The translations under genes were made by a program, and so were the position numbers. A stretch of DNA of 64,000 nucleotides, from assembly GCF_019800885.1 (NCBI RefSeq), contig NZ_JAHVKE010000005.1, forward strand, positions 1-64,000. Reading direction: 5' to 3'. Under the pieces are notes generated by a model. The model was not told where the DNA came from. It did not search any database and saw only the letters and a list, made by a program, of their open reading frames with translations. Numbering within the stretch: the first letter of the stretch is position 1; every line of letters starts with the position of its first letter. This stretch comes from Maritalea mobilis (GTDB lineage: Bacteria > Pseudomonadota > Alphaproteobacteria > Rhodobacterales > Rhodobacteraceae). This document shows, piece after piece, positions 23,663-32,487 of the stretch.

Positions 23663-25918
23663 TTAACGCTGCCGCGCGGTTTTCTTGCGCAGCTTGACCT
23701 TTTTCTTGGCCGCTTTCCCTGCCTTCCGGCGTGGCGGAGCGCCCCGCTTGCCCCGTTGCGGACGGCGCGGCAGGCTTCTCCCGTCCAACTCGACAAGGTC
23801 CAGCGTCAAACCGCCCGTGACCGGCACGGCCTCGGCCAGTTTGACGGTGACCCGGTCGCCGATCCCGATGGTCAGGCCCGAGTCTGCGCCCATCAGCGTC
23901 TGCGTCTCGGCGTCGAAATGGAAATACTCGTGCCCGATCGCCCGCATGGGCAGCAACCCGTCCGCCCCCGTCTCGTCCAGACGCACGAAGGCGCCGAAGC
24001 GCTGGATGCCCGAGATGCGCCCCGTGAAGGTCGCGCCCACCCGGTCCGACAGGTAGGCGGCGAGGTAGCGGTCATTGGTGTCGCGTTCCGCGGTCATCGA
24101 CCGCCGCTCGGTGTCCGAGATATGCTTGGCGGTCTCGTCCAGCCGCTCGATTTCCTCAGGTGACAGCCCGTCACGCCCCCATCCATGGGCCGAGATCAGC
24201 GAGCGATGCACCACGAGGTCGGAGTAGCGCCGGATGGGCGAGGTGAAATGCGCGTAATTCTTCAGCGCCAGCCCGAAATGCCCGAAATTCTCGGGGCTGT
24301 AATAGGCCTGCGTCATCGACCGCAGCGTGGTCATGTTGATCAGCTCGTCGAACTCGCTCCCCTCGGCCTGGGCCAGCAGCGCGTTCAACTGCCGGGTTTG
24401 CAGGACCTGCCCCTTGGCCAGCGAAAACCCCGAGGCCTCGGCGGTTTCGCGCAAGGCCTCGATCTTTTCGGGGTTCGGCTCCTCGTGCACGCGGAACAGC
24501 AGGGGGGAGCGTTTCTCGATCAAGGTCTCGGCGGCGGCGACATTGGCCAGCACCATGAATTCCTCGATCATGCGATGCGCATCGAGCCGATCCTTGTAGG
24601 CGACCGAGGTGACGTGCCCGTCCTCGGACAGTTCGATCCGCCGCTCCGGCAGGTCGAGGTCCAGCGGCTGGCGCCGGTTGCGCGCATCGCGCAGCGCGCG
24701 GTAGGCGGCGTAAAGCGGGGCGATGATCGGCTCGACCAGGGGCGCGGTCTTGTCGTTCGGGCTGCCATCCTCGGCGGCCTGAACCTCCTGGTAGTTGAGC
24801 GACGCGGTCGAGCGCATCAGCCCCCGGACAAATCGGTGGCCGATCTTGTTGCCCTGGGCGTCGATGACCATGCGCACGGCGATACAGGCGCGCGGCACGC
24901 CTTCGTGCAGGGAACACAGGTCCCCTGACAGGCGGTCGGGCAGCATCGGCACCACGCGGTCGGGGAAATAGGTGGAATTGCCCCGCTTCTTCGCCTCGCG
25001 GTCCAGCGCGCTGCCCGCCGGCACGTAATGGGCGACATCGGCAATGGCGACCCAGATGACATGGCCGCCCCTGTTCTTCGGGTCGTCATCGGCGTGGGCA
25101 TAGCAGGCGTCGTCATGGTCGCGCGCATCGGCCGGGTCGATGGTGACAAGGTCCATGTCGCGCAGATCCTCGCGCCCCGACAGGCCCGCGGGCTTCTTGC
25201 TGTCGGCCTCGGCGATGACGGCATCGGGGAACGCGTCGGGAATGCCGTGTTCGTGGATCGCGATCAGGCTGACGGATTTCGGCGCGCCGGGGTCGCCCAG
25301 ACGGTCGGTGATCCGCGCCCGCGGCAGGCCCATGCGCCCCTTGGGGCCGGCCTGTTCGGCCTCGACCAACTCGCCGTCCTTGGCGCCATGCGTGTCGCTG
25401 GCGCGCACCTGCCATTCCTTGTCGGCCCCCTTGGCGATGGGCACGATGCGCCCGCCCTCGGCCCCCTTGCGGTAGATGCCGAGGATCTTTTTAGGGTTCG
25501 TCCCGATCCTCCGGATCAGGCGGGCGATATACTGGTGATCCTCGCCCTGAACCTCTTGCAGGCGGGCAAGGATGCGGTCGCCCGCGCCGATGGCCGGGTC
25601 GGTCGCGCGGGCGGAAAACAGGATGCGCGGCTCGGCCCCTTCGCCCTGCCATTCCAGCGGGCGGCAGAACACGTCGCCCAGATCGTCCGGCCCGATGACC
25701 TGCAACACCGCCACGGGCGGCAGCTTGTCGGGGTCGCGATAGGTTTTCTTGCGCTTCTCGAGGTGGCCCTCGTCCTCCAGCTCCTTGAGCATGCGCTTGA
25801 GGTCGATCCGGTCGGCCCCCTTGATCCCGAAGACGCGGGCGATGTCGCGTTTCGAGGTGCTGGCGGGGTTGTCCGAGATCCAGGCGAGGATCTGGTCCTT
25901 GGTGGGAAGCGTGCTCAT
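23663..25918 (-). CDS. rnr: Ribonuclease R
   Basis: A 751-residue 3'-5' exoribonuclease. The order is: N-terminal helix-turn-helix-like region (residues 1-65), cold-shock domains, the RNB catalytic domain with VTIDPADARDHDDACYA (metal-binding aspartates), VAHYVPAGSALDREA and FTSPIRRYSDLVVHRSL, then an S1 domain (TGRISGIQRFGAFVRLDETGADGLL in part) and a highly basic tail rich in Lys/Arg. RNase R degrades structured RNAs, including defective rRNA and tmRNA-tagged messages. ATG 25918 is chosen because the upstream reading frame continues into a hairpin and intergenic repeat. Length fits the family. Confidence 0.97.
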   Translation of the reverse strand: MSTLPTKDQILAWISDNPASTSKRDIARVFGIKGADRIDLKRMLKELEDEGHLEKRKKTYRDPDKLPPVAVLQVIGPDDLGDVFCRPLEWQGEGAEPRILFSARATDPAIGAGDRILARLQEVQGEDHQYIARLIRRIGTNPKKILGIYRKGAEGGRIVPIAKGADKEWQVRASDTHGAKDGELVEAEQAGPKGRMGLPRARITDRLGDPGAPKSVSLIAIHEHGIPDAFPDAVIAEADSKKPAGLSGREDLRDMDLVTIDPADARDHDDACYAHADDDPKNRGGHVIWVAIADVAHYVPAGSALDREAKKRGNSTYFPDRVVPMLPDRLSGDLCSLHEGVPRACIAVRMVIDAQGNKIGHRFVRGLMRSTASLNYQEVQAAEDGSPNDKTAPLVEPIIAPLYAAYRALRDARNRRQPLDLDLPERRIELSEDGHVTSVAYKDRLDAHRMIEEFMVLANVAAAETLIEKRSPLLFRVHEEPNPEKIEALRETAEASGFSLAKGQVLQTRQLNALLAQAEGSEFDELINMTTLRSMTQAYYSPENFGHFGLALKNYAHFTSPIRRYSDLVVHRSLISAHGWGRDGLSPEEIERLDETAKHISDTERRSMTAERDTNDRYLAAYLSDRVGATFTGRISGIQRFGAFVRLDETGADGLLPMRAIGHEYFHFDAETQTLMGADSGLTIGIGDRVTVKLAEAVPVTGGLTLDLVELDGRSLPRRPQRGKRGAPPRRKAGKAAKKKVKLRKKTARQR

Positions 25919-26006
25919 GCGATTGGCGTAACACGGGGCTGGGCGCGCGTCATGCGGGAAGTTGGGCAGGTGTTGCGCCGCGCCTGCGCGCGTCGCCCGG
26001 GGAAGC

Positions 26007-26035
26007 GCGACAAGGGGCATTGAGCCCCTTGTCGC
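26007..26035. terminator. Perfect 12-bp hairpin between dapE and rnr
   Basis: GCGACAAGGGGC at 26007-26018 and GCCCCTTGTCGC at 26024-26035 form a perfect 12-bp stem with loop ATTGA. It follows dapE on the minus strand and precedes rnr, so it most likely ends or protects the dapE transcript. It is joined directly to an intergenic repeat. No long U-tract follows. Confidence 0.6.
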
Positions 26036-26040
26036 ACTGA

Positions 26041-26072
26041 TGCCTCCGGCGGGAGTTTTTGGCCAAGATGAA
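26041..26072. repeat. Rhodobacteraceae-type intergenic repeat next to the dapE stop
   Basis: The sequence GCCTCCGGCGGGAG followed by TTTTTGGCCAAGATGAAG is a pattern familiar from gene ends in many Rhodobacteraceae. Its reverse complement is partly similar to 22019-22046. Both copies in this window sit beside a strong perfect hairpin at a gene end. I infer a role in transcript end formation; the family name and copy number would need a genome search. Confidence 0.55.
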
Positions 26073-26080
26073 GGGGCGGC

Positions 26081-27226
26081 TCAGCCCGTGAAATAGTCGG
26101 TCAGGATCTGGGTGTAGATGCGTTTCAGGTCGTGGATGTCCTGCACCCAGACGCGTTCATCGACCTCGTGCATGCGGTGTCCGACAAGGCCGAACTCGAC
26201 CACCGGGCAATGCGACTTGACGAAACGCGCGTCGGACGTGCCCCCGGTCGTGGACAGCACGGGCTGACGGTTCGTGGCCTTGGCCACCGCCCCCGACACC
26301 AGATCGGACAGATCGCCGGGGGGCGTAAGGAAGGCTTCGCCCGAGATATGGGGACGCATCTCGATCCGCGTACCGGTTTCCTCGGCGACCTTGTCAGCCT
26401 CGGCGCGCAGCCAGTCGGTCAGGCTGGCGCCGGTGTGCAGGTCGTTGAAGCGCAGGTTGACCGTCATCCGGGTGCGCGCGGGGATGACGTTCGAGGCCGG
26501 GTTGCCCGTGTCGATGGTGGTCACCGACAGGGTGGACGGGTCGAAATGGTCGGTGCCCTCGTCCAGCGTGTGACTGGACAGCCGATGCGCCAGCAGCGCC
26601 ACCGCCGGCATCGGGTTCAGCGTCTTGTGCAGGTAGGCGGAATGGCCCTGCTTGCCGATCACCTCGAAATGCGCGGTCATGGACCCGCGCCGGCCGATCT
26701 TGATCATGTCGCCGATCACCTCGGGGCAGGTGGGTTCACCCACGATGCAGACATCCATGCTTTCGCCCGCCTGCTCCATCCAGTCGAGGATGGCGATGGT
26801 GCCGTCGCGGCCCGGCCCTTCCTCGTCGCCGGTGATGGTCAGGATGATCGCGCCGTTCGGCGGCGTGTCCTTGACGAAATCCATAGCGGCGGCGGCAAAG
26901 GCGGCGACGCCCGATTTCATGTCGGTGGCCCCGCGCCCGTAAAGCCAGCCGTCTTCGAGATGCGCCGAAAAGGGCGGATGCGTCCACGCGCCTTCATCGC
27001 CCACGGGCACGACATCGGTGTGACCATTGAAGCCAAAGGTCTTCTCCGCCCCCTTGGCGCCCCAGCGGGCGAACAGGTTTGGCGTGCCGTTCCGATCCAC
27101 CCGGGTGCAGTCGAAGCCCGCCGCGCCTAGCGTCGCTTCCAGCAGTTGCAGCGCGCCGCCTTCTTCGGGCGTGACCGAGGGGCATTTGACGAGGGCGGCG
27201 GTCAGGGCGGCGGGATCGGTGGGCAT
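26081..27226 (-). CDS. dapE: Succinyl-diaminopimelate desuccinylase DapE
   Basis: A 381-residue M20 metallopeptidase-family enzyme. Motifs are [12 protein letters not shown] near the N-terminus, [14 protein letters not shown] (first metal His and Asp), [15 protein letters not shown] (bridging Asp) and [12 protein letters not shown] (catalytic Glu pair). The dimerisation domain starts with [20 protein letters not shown]. It hydrolyses N-succinyl-LL-DAP in lysine and peptidoglycan precursor synthesis, after DapD and DapC. ATG 27226 has GGAG about 6 nt upstream. dapD is at 31547 and dapF at 58535, so the pathway genes are scattered along this segment. Confidence 0.97.
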   Translation of the reverse strand: MPTDPAALTAALVKCPSVTPEEGGALQLLEATLGAAGFDCTRVDRNGTPNLFARWGAKGAEKTFGFNGHTDVVPVGDEGAWTHPPFSAHLEDGWLYGRGATDMKSGVAAFAAAAMDFVKDTPPNGAIILTITGDEEGPGRDGTIAILDWMEQAGESMDVCIVGEPTCPEVIGDMIKIGRRGSMTAHFEVIGKQGHSAYLHKTLNPMPAVALLAHRLSSHTLDEGTDHFDPSTLSVTTIDTGNPASNVIPARTRMTVNLRFNDLHTGASLTDWLRAEADKVAEETGTRIEMRPHISGEAFLTPPGDLSDLVSGAVAKATNRQPVLSTTGGTSDARFVKSHCPVVEFGLVGHRMHEVDERVWVQDIHDLKRIYTQILTDYFTG

Positions 27227-27341
27227 GGGGGCTCCGTCATGGGCAGGGGTTTCGCCTTGGGTAGCGCCGTGGCGGGAAAGGCACAATGGCGGGCCAAGCA
27301 GGCGTGATCGGCGGGCGGGGGATACCAATTCGGATCAGGCC

Positions 27342-27371
27342 GATCTAATCTTCTGAAAAATTGAATAAAAA
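27342..27371. other. AT-rich tract in the 268-bp gap before the Hint-domain genes
   Basis: The gap 27227-27494 contains an unusually AT-rich stretch (CGATCTAATCTTCTG, then AAAAATTGAATAAAAACC) in an otherwise GC-rich region. It probably holds the promoter of the Hint-domain gene pair, but I cannot assign -35 and -10 elements with confidence. Nothing else in the gap is recognisable. Confidence 0.35.
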
Positions 27372-27494
27372 CCGTCGAGGCAGGCGCGGCAACGACCGTG
27401 GGACGGATCACAGGCATGAAAACACCCCCACCCGAGCAGAGGGGGCAATCGCCCGTGCATGACCCCTGCCTCGCCGATACGAGCGAGGGCAGAC

Positions 27495-29069
27495 ATGGCG
27501 ACCGGGCAGGAACTGAACTACGATACGGGCGCAACCGCGACCGAGATGGCCGAAACCATCATGGGCGAGGGCGTCACCGTGGTGGACGCGGATTACGACG
27601 GGTGGTCGCAATCCTCGGCAATCTATTCCGGAGGGGACACGATCGCGCCGGGCGCAACACCGTCGGACAGCGGCGTCATACTCTCGACCGGACGGGCGAC
27701 GAATTTCACGCAATCCTCTGGCGACCCGAACCAGAGTGGCAGCACCTCCACCAATACCCCCGGCGACACCAACAACCCGCTTCTGAACGATGCCGCGAAT
27801 GCCTCGACCTTTGACGCGTCGATTCTGACGATCGATTTCATTCCGGAAGGCGACACGATGACGATGCAGTTCGTCTTCGCCTCGGAGGAATACCCGGAAT
27901 ACACCGGCACCCAGTTCAACGATGTCGTCGCCGTCTACATCAACGGTGAGCTTGTGACGTCGCCCGTGATCGACGTGACGCAGATCAACTCGGTCAACCA
28001 GAACGAGAACGCGAACCTTTTCGTAGACAACACCGGTGACGACTACAACACCGAGATGGACGGGTTCACCGTCACCCTGTCGTTGCAGATGGACGTGAAC
28101 CCGAACGAGGTGAACGAGCTGATCATCGCCATCGCCGACGTGGCCGACAGCTCTTACGACTCGAACATCCTGATCGCGGCGGACAGCGCGCAGACCGCTT
28201 TTGTGGCCAATGACGACGCCATCACGCATTTCGAGGGCCAGACCGCCATCGTCGACGCGCTCGCCAATGACGACTCGGCCGGGGTGATGACCATCACCCA
28301 TGTGAACGGCCAGGAAATCTCCGTCGGTGAAACCATCACGCTGCCCAGCGGGCACGAGGTGACGCTGCTCGCGGATGGCACCTTGCAGGTGGTGCCGCCC
28401 GCCGACCAGACCAACCTGCTGGCCGATGAAACGGTAAACTTCACCTATACCGTCGAGAACGAGGACGGGATCACCGACACCGCCTTTGTCACCGTGACGG
28501 CGATCCCCTGTTTCGCGCGCGGGACACTCATTCGCACGCCCGATGGCGATGTTCCGATCGAAACACTCGCCGCGGGCGATCTGGTCGAGACGCGCGACAA
28601 CGGCCCACAGCCCCTGCGCTGGATCGGATCGCGCCGTGTACCGGCCGAGGGGCGTTTTCGCCCGGTCGTGATCGAGGCCGGAACCTTCGGCCTGCACGCA
28701 CGCCTCGTGGTGTCGCCGCAGCACCGGGTCCTGCTGCGCCACTGGATGGCCGACTTGATGTTCGGCGAGGACGAAGTGCTGGTCGCCGCGAAGGACCTTG
28801 TGAACGAGTGTTCGGTCCGGTTCTGGGACGCGGGCGGCGAGGTCGAGTATTTCCACCTGCTCTTCGACCGTCACCAGATCGTCTGGTCCGAGGGGCTCGA
28901 GACCGAAAGCTTCCAGCCCGGGCCATATGTCATGGATGACCTTGAAGCCGCGGTGCGGGACGAGGTTTTGGCGCTGTTCCCGCAGATCGACCCGGAGAAT
29001 CTGTCGGGGTATGGGCCAGCCGCCCGAACCACGCTCAAGGCACATGAAGCGCGGCTGCTGGCGGGATAG
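27495..29069 (+). CDS. Choice-of-anchor L / Hint domain-containing secreted-type protein
   Basis: A 524-residue acidic protein. Residues about 15-235 resemble the choice-of-anchor L domain (FIPEGDTMTMQFVFASEEYPEY, FNDVVAVYINGE, NLFVDNTGDDYNTEMDGFTV). Residues about 235-330 form a cadherin/Ig-like beta domain (VANDDAITHFEGQTAIVDAL). Residues 339-524 are a Hint_2 domain: Cys339 in PCFARGTLIRTPDGD and His410 in VSPQHRVLL are the expected catalytic pair for autoprocessing. There is no signal peptide, as is usual for such Roseobacter proteins; surface location is inferred. ATG 27495 is preceded by CGAGGG. Very low content of basic residues in the first 300 residues supports an extracellular, calcium-rich setting. 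The next gene is a degenerate Hint paralogue 5 bp away. Confidence 0.85.
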   Translation: MATGQELNYDTGATATEMAETIMGEGVTVVDADYDGWSQSSAIYSGGDTIAPGATPSDSGVILSTGRATNFTQSSGDPNQSGSTSTNTPGDTNNPLLNDAANASTFDASILTIDFIPEGDTMTMQFVFASEEYPEYTGTQFNDVVAVYINGELVTSPVIDVTQINSVNQNENANLFVDNTGDDYNTEMDGFTVTLSLQMDVNPNEVNELIIAIADVADSSYDSNILIAADSAQTAFVANDDAITHFEGQTAIVDALANDDSAGVMTITHVNGQEISVGETITLPSGHEVTLLADGTLQVVPPADQTNLLADETVNFTYTVENEDGITDTAFVTVTAIPCFARGTLIRTPDGDVPIETLAAGDLVETRDNGPQPLRWIGSRRVPAEGRFRPVVIEAGTFGLHARLVVSPQHRVLLRHWMADLMFGEDEVLVAAKDLVNECSVRFWDAGGEVEYFHLLFDRHQIVWSEGLETESFQPGPYVMDDLEAAVRDEVLALFPQIDPENLSGYGPAARTTLKAHEARLLAG

Positions 29070-29074
29070 TCGGC

Positions 29075-30115
29075 ATGGTGTGGTCGGCGATCTGGAACGA
29101 GGGGAAGGCGGTCCCCATCGGGTACCCCTTCGCGGCCAAGGCCGATGATGGACGGTCGCGCGATGCCTTGACCTTCTGGCTGGAGCTGCCGGTGCCTGCG
29201 CCCGGCCGGCGGCCTGTGCGCCTATGGCGGGGGCAGGGGGACGTGGCCTGCGCCTTGTCGATCTACCTGATGCCGGATGGTGCGCTGCGCCTCGTGCATG
29301 GGGAAACCGACCTTTCAACCCCGGCGGGGTTCCTGTCGGCCCGTCATGTGCTGGTGTTGCGCCATGTCACCTGCGCGCGGGGGCGGGGCGACGTTCTGGA
29401 CGTGGCGAACGCGATTACCGGGATGCGCCACCGGATGCGCTCTGCCTTGCCGACACCCGCCCGCTTGTCCGACCTTTTGCCATCAGATGACGGGTACCTG
29501 CGCATCGCGACGGTTGCTGCGATCGCCACCCATGCCGTCGCGGCCAGCGACCTGCCGGGCTTGGCATCCGGTGCGCGCGTGCTGACCGACAAGGGGCCCG
29601 TCGCCGTGGAGTATCTCAAGGCAGGGGACCGCGTGATTGGAAGGGGCGGCACGCCCCGCACCCTGCGCTGGATCGAGGCGCGCGACCGTCTCTGCCTCGG
29701 CCATGCGGCGCCGATCCGGATGCGTGCGCCCTATTACGGGTTGGCGCAGGATGTCTGCCTCACGCCGGAAACACGGATCCTGCGGCGCGGGGCCGAGGTG
29801 GAATATCTCGCGGGCACCGACACGGTGCTGGTGCGCGCCAGCGACCTCGTTTCGGGGCAGGCCGCGCGCTTTGACCGGTCGCAGCCGCTGCGCCGGTTCC
29901 ATCACCTGATGCTGGATGATCCCGATTGCCTGCAACTGGGCCGCTGCCAGATCGAAACGGCGACACTGGCCGAGGTTCTGGCCTCGAAGGACAGTGGCAC
30001 CCAGTCCCTTGGAATTGCCGAGTGTGACCGCCACCCCTCCTTGCCGCTGCTCGACCGGCCCGCGACCCGCTCGCTTCTGGGTACTGCCGCGTCGGGGCAT
30101 GGCGCGGTGATCTGA
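29075..30115 (+). CDS. Hint-like protein lacking the catalytic Cys and His
   Basis: A 346-residue protein. Residues about 160-300 align with the Hint domain of the preceding gene (VEYLKAGDRVIGRGGTPRTLRWIE against IETLAAGDLVETRDNGPQPLRWIG, compared in pieces). The nucleophile position is Gly162 (PGLASGA in place of PCFARGT) and the histidine position is Thr233 (LTPETRIL in place of VSPQHRVLL), so self-cleavage is not expected. Residues 1-150 are a separate beta-rich region starting MVWSAIWNEGKAVPIGYPF, perhaps a lectin-like fold, not recognised. No signal peptide. It lies 5 bp after the active-type paralogue and is surely co-transcribed. Confidence 0.75.
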   Translation: MVWSAIWNEGKAVPIGYPFAAKADDGRSRDALTFWLELPVPAPGRRPVRLWRGQGDVACALSIYLMPDGALRLVHGETDLSTPAGFLSARHVLVLRHVTCARGRGDVLDVANAITGMRHRMRSALPTPARLSDLLPSDDGYLRIATVAAIATHAVAASDLPGLASGARVLTDKGPVAVEYLKAGDRVIGRGGTPRTLRWIEARDRLCLGHAAPIRMRAPYYGLAQDVCLTPETRILRRGAEVEYLAGTDTVLVRASDLVSGQAARFDRSQPLRRFHHLMLDDPDCLQLGRCQIETATLAEVLASKDSGTQSLGIAECDRHPSLPLLDRPATRSLLGTAASGHGAVI

Positions 30116-30122
30116 GGCGCGT

Positions 30123-30470
30123 CTAGCCGCGGTCCTCATCGCCGAAAAACGGCGTCATCTGCACCACGATGACCGCGTTCTCGTCGAAGGCGCGCTGCAT
30201 CAGCGCGGCGTCCTCGTCCTCGATCGTCTCGCCCTGCGCCTCGCGCTCGGCCCGCGTGCCGTAGCCCGTTACGTCCAGGGGGTTCAGGTCGGCCTGTTTC
30301 AACACGGCCACCGTTTCGCGCACCGCCTCCGCCTCGTCCACGCCCGAGGCATAGCAGACAAGGCCGGCCCCGGTCGCGCCGTCGGGCAGGCCGTCGCCGT
30401 CCTTGCGGCCGACTTCCACGACCAGCATGTAAACGTCGTGCTTGCGGGGGGATGTCTTGTCCTTCGCCAT
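30123..30470 (-). CDS. Conserved hypothetical protein
   Basis: A 115-residue soluble protein of unknown function. It has an alternating beta-alpha pattern: DVYMLVVEVGRKDGD, then GAGLVCYASGVDEAEAVRETVAVLK, then VTGYGTRAERE and AVIVVQMTPFFGDED. The overall pattern resembles small ferredoxin-like folds found in other Rhodobacteraceae. ATG 30470 fits the N-terminus MAKDKTSPRKHD. It is convergent with the Hint gene pair (7 bp from its end) and divergent from the Crp/Fnr gene. No function is proposed. Confidence 0.75.
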   Translation of the reverse strand: MAKDKTSPRKHDVYMLVVEVGRKDGDGLPDGATGAGLVCYASGVDEAEAVRETVAVLKQADLNPLDVTGYGTRAEREAQGETIEDEDAALMQRAFDENAVIVVQMTPFFGDEDRG

Positions 30471-30576
30471 GGCGCCGGAGTGGTCCTTTGCCCGCGCGCT
30501 GTCAAGCGCCGTTGACGTTGGCGTGCGGGCGCGGAATGGTCAGGGTTCCTGTCTCCTCAGCCCCGGTGCGCCGCCC

Positions 30577-31167
30577 ATGTCCCGCCCCTTCACCGCCCCC
30601 AAGGGCACGGTCCTGTTCAGCCCCGGTCAGCCTTGCCCGGGCTTCCTGCTGCTGGACGAGGGCTCGATCCGCGTGTCGCTGACCGGGGCCAACGGGCGCG
30701 AGGTGGTGCTCTATCGCGTGCAGCCGGGCGGCATCTGCCTGCAGACCTTTGCCTGTCTGACGCTGGATCGCACCTATTCCGCCGAGGGGCTGGTCGAGGC
30801 CGACATCACCGGCGAGCTTGTCCCCGCCGGTCAGTTCCGCAGCCGCCTGGCCGAGGATGCGGGGTTTCGCGACCTCGTCTTCGGGTCCGTCGCCCAACGC
30901 TTCGGCGAGTTCGAGCAACTGGTCGAGGATGTCGCCCTGACCGGGTTCGACGCGCGGCTGGCCCGTGCCCTTTTGCGCCTGAAAGACGAGGCCGGGTTCG
31001 TCGCCGCGACCCATAGCCAACTGGCCGCGGAAACGGCCTCGGGGCGGGCCTTTGTCACCCGGCGGCTGGCGGAATTCGGCAAAACCGGCCTCGTCAGCCA
31101 GGAAAAGGGTGGCCTGCGCCTGCTGGATCAGGCCGGACTGGAACGGATTGCCGCAGATCGCCGGTGA
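30577..31167 (+). CDS. Crp/Fnr family transcriptional regulator
   Basis: A 196-residue regulator. Residues about 5-110 form a cupin-like sensor domain (FLLLDEGSIRVSLTGANGREVVLYRV). Residues about 130-190 form a winged helix with THSQLAAETASGRAFVTRRLAEF as recognition region. Three cysteines, Cys20, Cys54 and Cys60 (GGICLQTFACLTLD), lie in the sensor; the C-x5-C spacing recalls Crp-type proteins encoded beside DUF2892 genes and may sense a thiol or persulfide signal, which is inference. The canonical Fnr cluster cysteines are absent. The next gene encodes a DUF2892 protein. ATG 30577 gives the usual short N-terminus. Confidence 0.9.
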   Translation: MSRPFTAPKGTVLFSPGQPCPGFLLLDEGSIRVSLTGANGREVVLYRVQPGGICLQTFACLTLDRTYSAEGLVEADITGELVPAGQFRSRLAEDAGFRDLVFGSVAQRFGEFEQLVEDVALTGFDARLARALLRLKDEAGFVAATHSQLAAETASGRAFVTRRLAEFGKTGLVSQEKGGLRLLDQAGLERIAADRR

Positions 31168-31245
31168 CTCTGTCACCGTCATCCGGGCCGGGAATGCCTA
31201 TATCTGAGGGCAGGTTCACATCGAACAGCCACAAGGAGATATTCC

Positions 31246-31437
31246 ATGCCCCGCAACGAAGGCACCATCGACCGCGCCCTGCGCATCATCGCAGGCCTCG
31301 TGCTCATCTCGCTCGTGTTTGTCGGCCCCCAGACCGCGTGGGGCTGGGTTGGCCTCGTACCGCTTTTGACCGGCGCGCTCGGCTACTGCCCCTTGTATTC
31401 CGTCCTCGGGATCAACACTTGCGGAATGAAGAGCTAA
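31246..31437 (+). CDS. DUF2892 (YgaP-type) small membrane protein
   Basis: A 63-residue protein with two membrane segments. The N-terminus MPRNEGTIDRALRIIAG and the GALGYCPLYSVLGINTC motif are hallmarks of DUF2892, a domain also found at the end of rhodanese YgaP. Cys48 and Cys59 are the conserved cysteines. AAGGAGAT at 31233-31240 is a strong binding site. It probably acts in sulfur or reactive-sulfur handling at the membrane, as inferred from rhodanese fusions elsewhere. It lies 78 bp after the Crp/Fnr gene and ends before a strong bidirectional terminator. Confidence 0.9.
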   Translation: MPRNEGTIDRALRIIAGLVLISLVFVGPQTAWGWVGLVPLLTGALGYCPLYSVLGINTCGMKS

Positions 31438-31461
31438 GCAAAGCCGTTTCTCCGGACGGTA

Positions 31462-31489
31462 AAAAAGGGGGCCTCGGCCCCCTTTTTTG
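31462..31489. terminator. Bidirectional intrinsic terminator between the DUF2892 gene and dapD
   Basis: AAAAAAGGGGGC and GCCCCCTTTTTT arms (31462-31473 and 31478-31489) flank a 4-nt loop CTCG. The A-tract and T-tract make it a rho-independent terminator on both strands, fitting the two convergent genes. Confidence 0.9.
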
Positions 31490-31546
31490 TTTTCCGTCAC
31501 TCAGCTTGTCCGCCAGATCCCGTGCGTCGGCGGCAGCCTGTTCGCG

Positions 31547-32374
31547 TCAGTCGCGCAACAGCTCGTTGATCGAGGTCTTGGAGCGCGTCTTTTCATCGAC
31601 CCGCTTCACGATCACGGCGCAATACAGGTTCACGCCGTTCTTCGACGGCATCGACCCCGACACGACGACCGAGCCTGCGGGCACCTCGCCATACATGACC
31701 TCGCCCGTCTCGCGGTCGACGATCTTGGTGGACTGGCCGATGAACACGCCCATGCCGAGGACCGAGCCCTCGCGCACGATCACGCCTTCGACCACCTCGG
31801 ACCGCGCCCCGATGAAGCAATTGTCCTCGATGATCGTGGGACCGGCCTGCATCGGTTCCAGAACGCCGCCGATGCCGACGCCGCCCGACAGGTGCACGTT
31901 CTTGCCGATCTGCGCGCAGGACCCGACCGTGGCCCATGTGTCGACCATCGTGCCTTCGTCGACATAGGCCCCGAGGTTCACGAAGGACGGCATCAGCACC
32001 ACCCCCGGCGCGATATAGGCCGAGCGGCGCACGATGCAGTTCGGAACCGCGCGAAAGCCCGCGTCCTTCCACTCGGTATCGCCCCAGCCTTTGAACTTGC
32101 TGTCGACCTTGTCCCACCAGTGGCCGCCCTGGGGGCCGCCATCCTGCTGTTCCATGTCCTTCAGGCGGAAGCCCAACAGAACCGCCTTCTTGGCCCACTG
32201 GTTGACGTGCCAGCTGCCATCCGCCTGCTTTTCGGCGACGCGCAGCTTTCCGCTGTCCAGGGCGTTCAGCGTCTCTTCGATGGCTTCGCGTGTTTCCCCG
32301 CCGGTCGACGGCGTGATCTGGTCGCGGGTTTCCCACGCGGCTTCGATGGCGGTTTCCAGCTGGGCGTTGGACAT
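31547..32374 (-). CDS. dapD: 2,3,4,5-tetrahydropyridine-2,6-dicarboxylate N-succinyltransferase DapD
   Basis: A 275-residue hexapeptide-repeat (left-handed beta-helix) acyltransferase. Motifs are WEXRDQITP-type N-terminus ([20 protein letters not shown]), [50 protein letters not shown] and [19 protein letters not shown]. It succinylates tetrahydrodipicolinate in the succinylase branch of DAP/lysine synthesis, consistent with dapE at 26081. The length is standard. It runs toward the shared terminator, and diverges from a LOG-family gene across about 110 bp. Confidence 0.97.
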   Translation of the reverse strand: MSNAQLETAIEAAWETRDQITPSTGGETREAIEETLNALDSGKLRVAEKQADGSWHVNQWAKKAVLLGFRLKDMEQQDGGPQGGHWWDKVDSKFKGWGDTEWKDAGFRAVPNCIVRRSAYIAPGVVLMPSFVNLGAYVDEGTMVDTWATVGSCAQIGKNVHLSGGVGIGGVLEPMQAGPTIIEDNCFIGARSEVVEGVIVREGSVLGMGVFIGQSTKIVDRETGEVMYGEVPAGSVVVSGSMPSKNGVNLYCAVIVKRVDEKTRSKTSINELLRD

Positions 32375-32487
32375 CGGTGGTTCCCCTCGGTCAATCTGTT
32401 GGCAGGCCTATATCCGGCGCATCCCCGGCTGGCAATCCGGCAGGGGGCGGGCTAGGTCTGGCAGGCAGTCAACACGAGGGTACAGGT

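Noticed and set aside
29075-30115. Second Hint gene as a pseudogene
   Set aside because: The frame is complete, codon use is normal and the fold motifs are kept; only the catalytic positions differ, which points to a changed role.
31168-31245. FNR box between the Crp/Fnr and DUF2892 genes
   Set aside because: No TTGAT-N4-ATCAA-like dyad could be found in the 78 bp.
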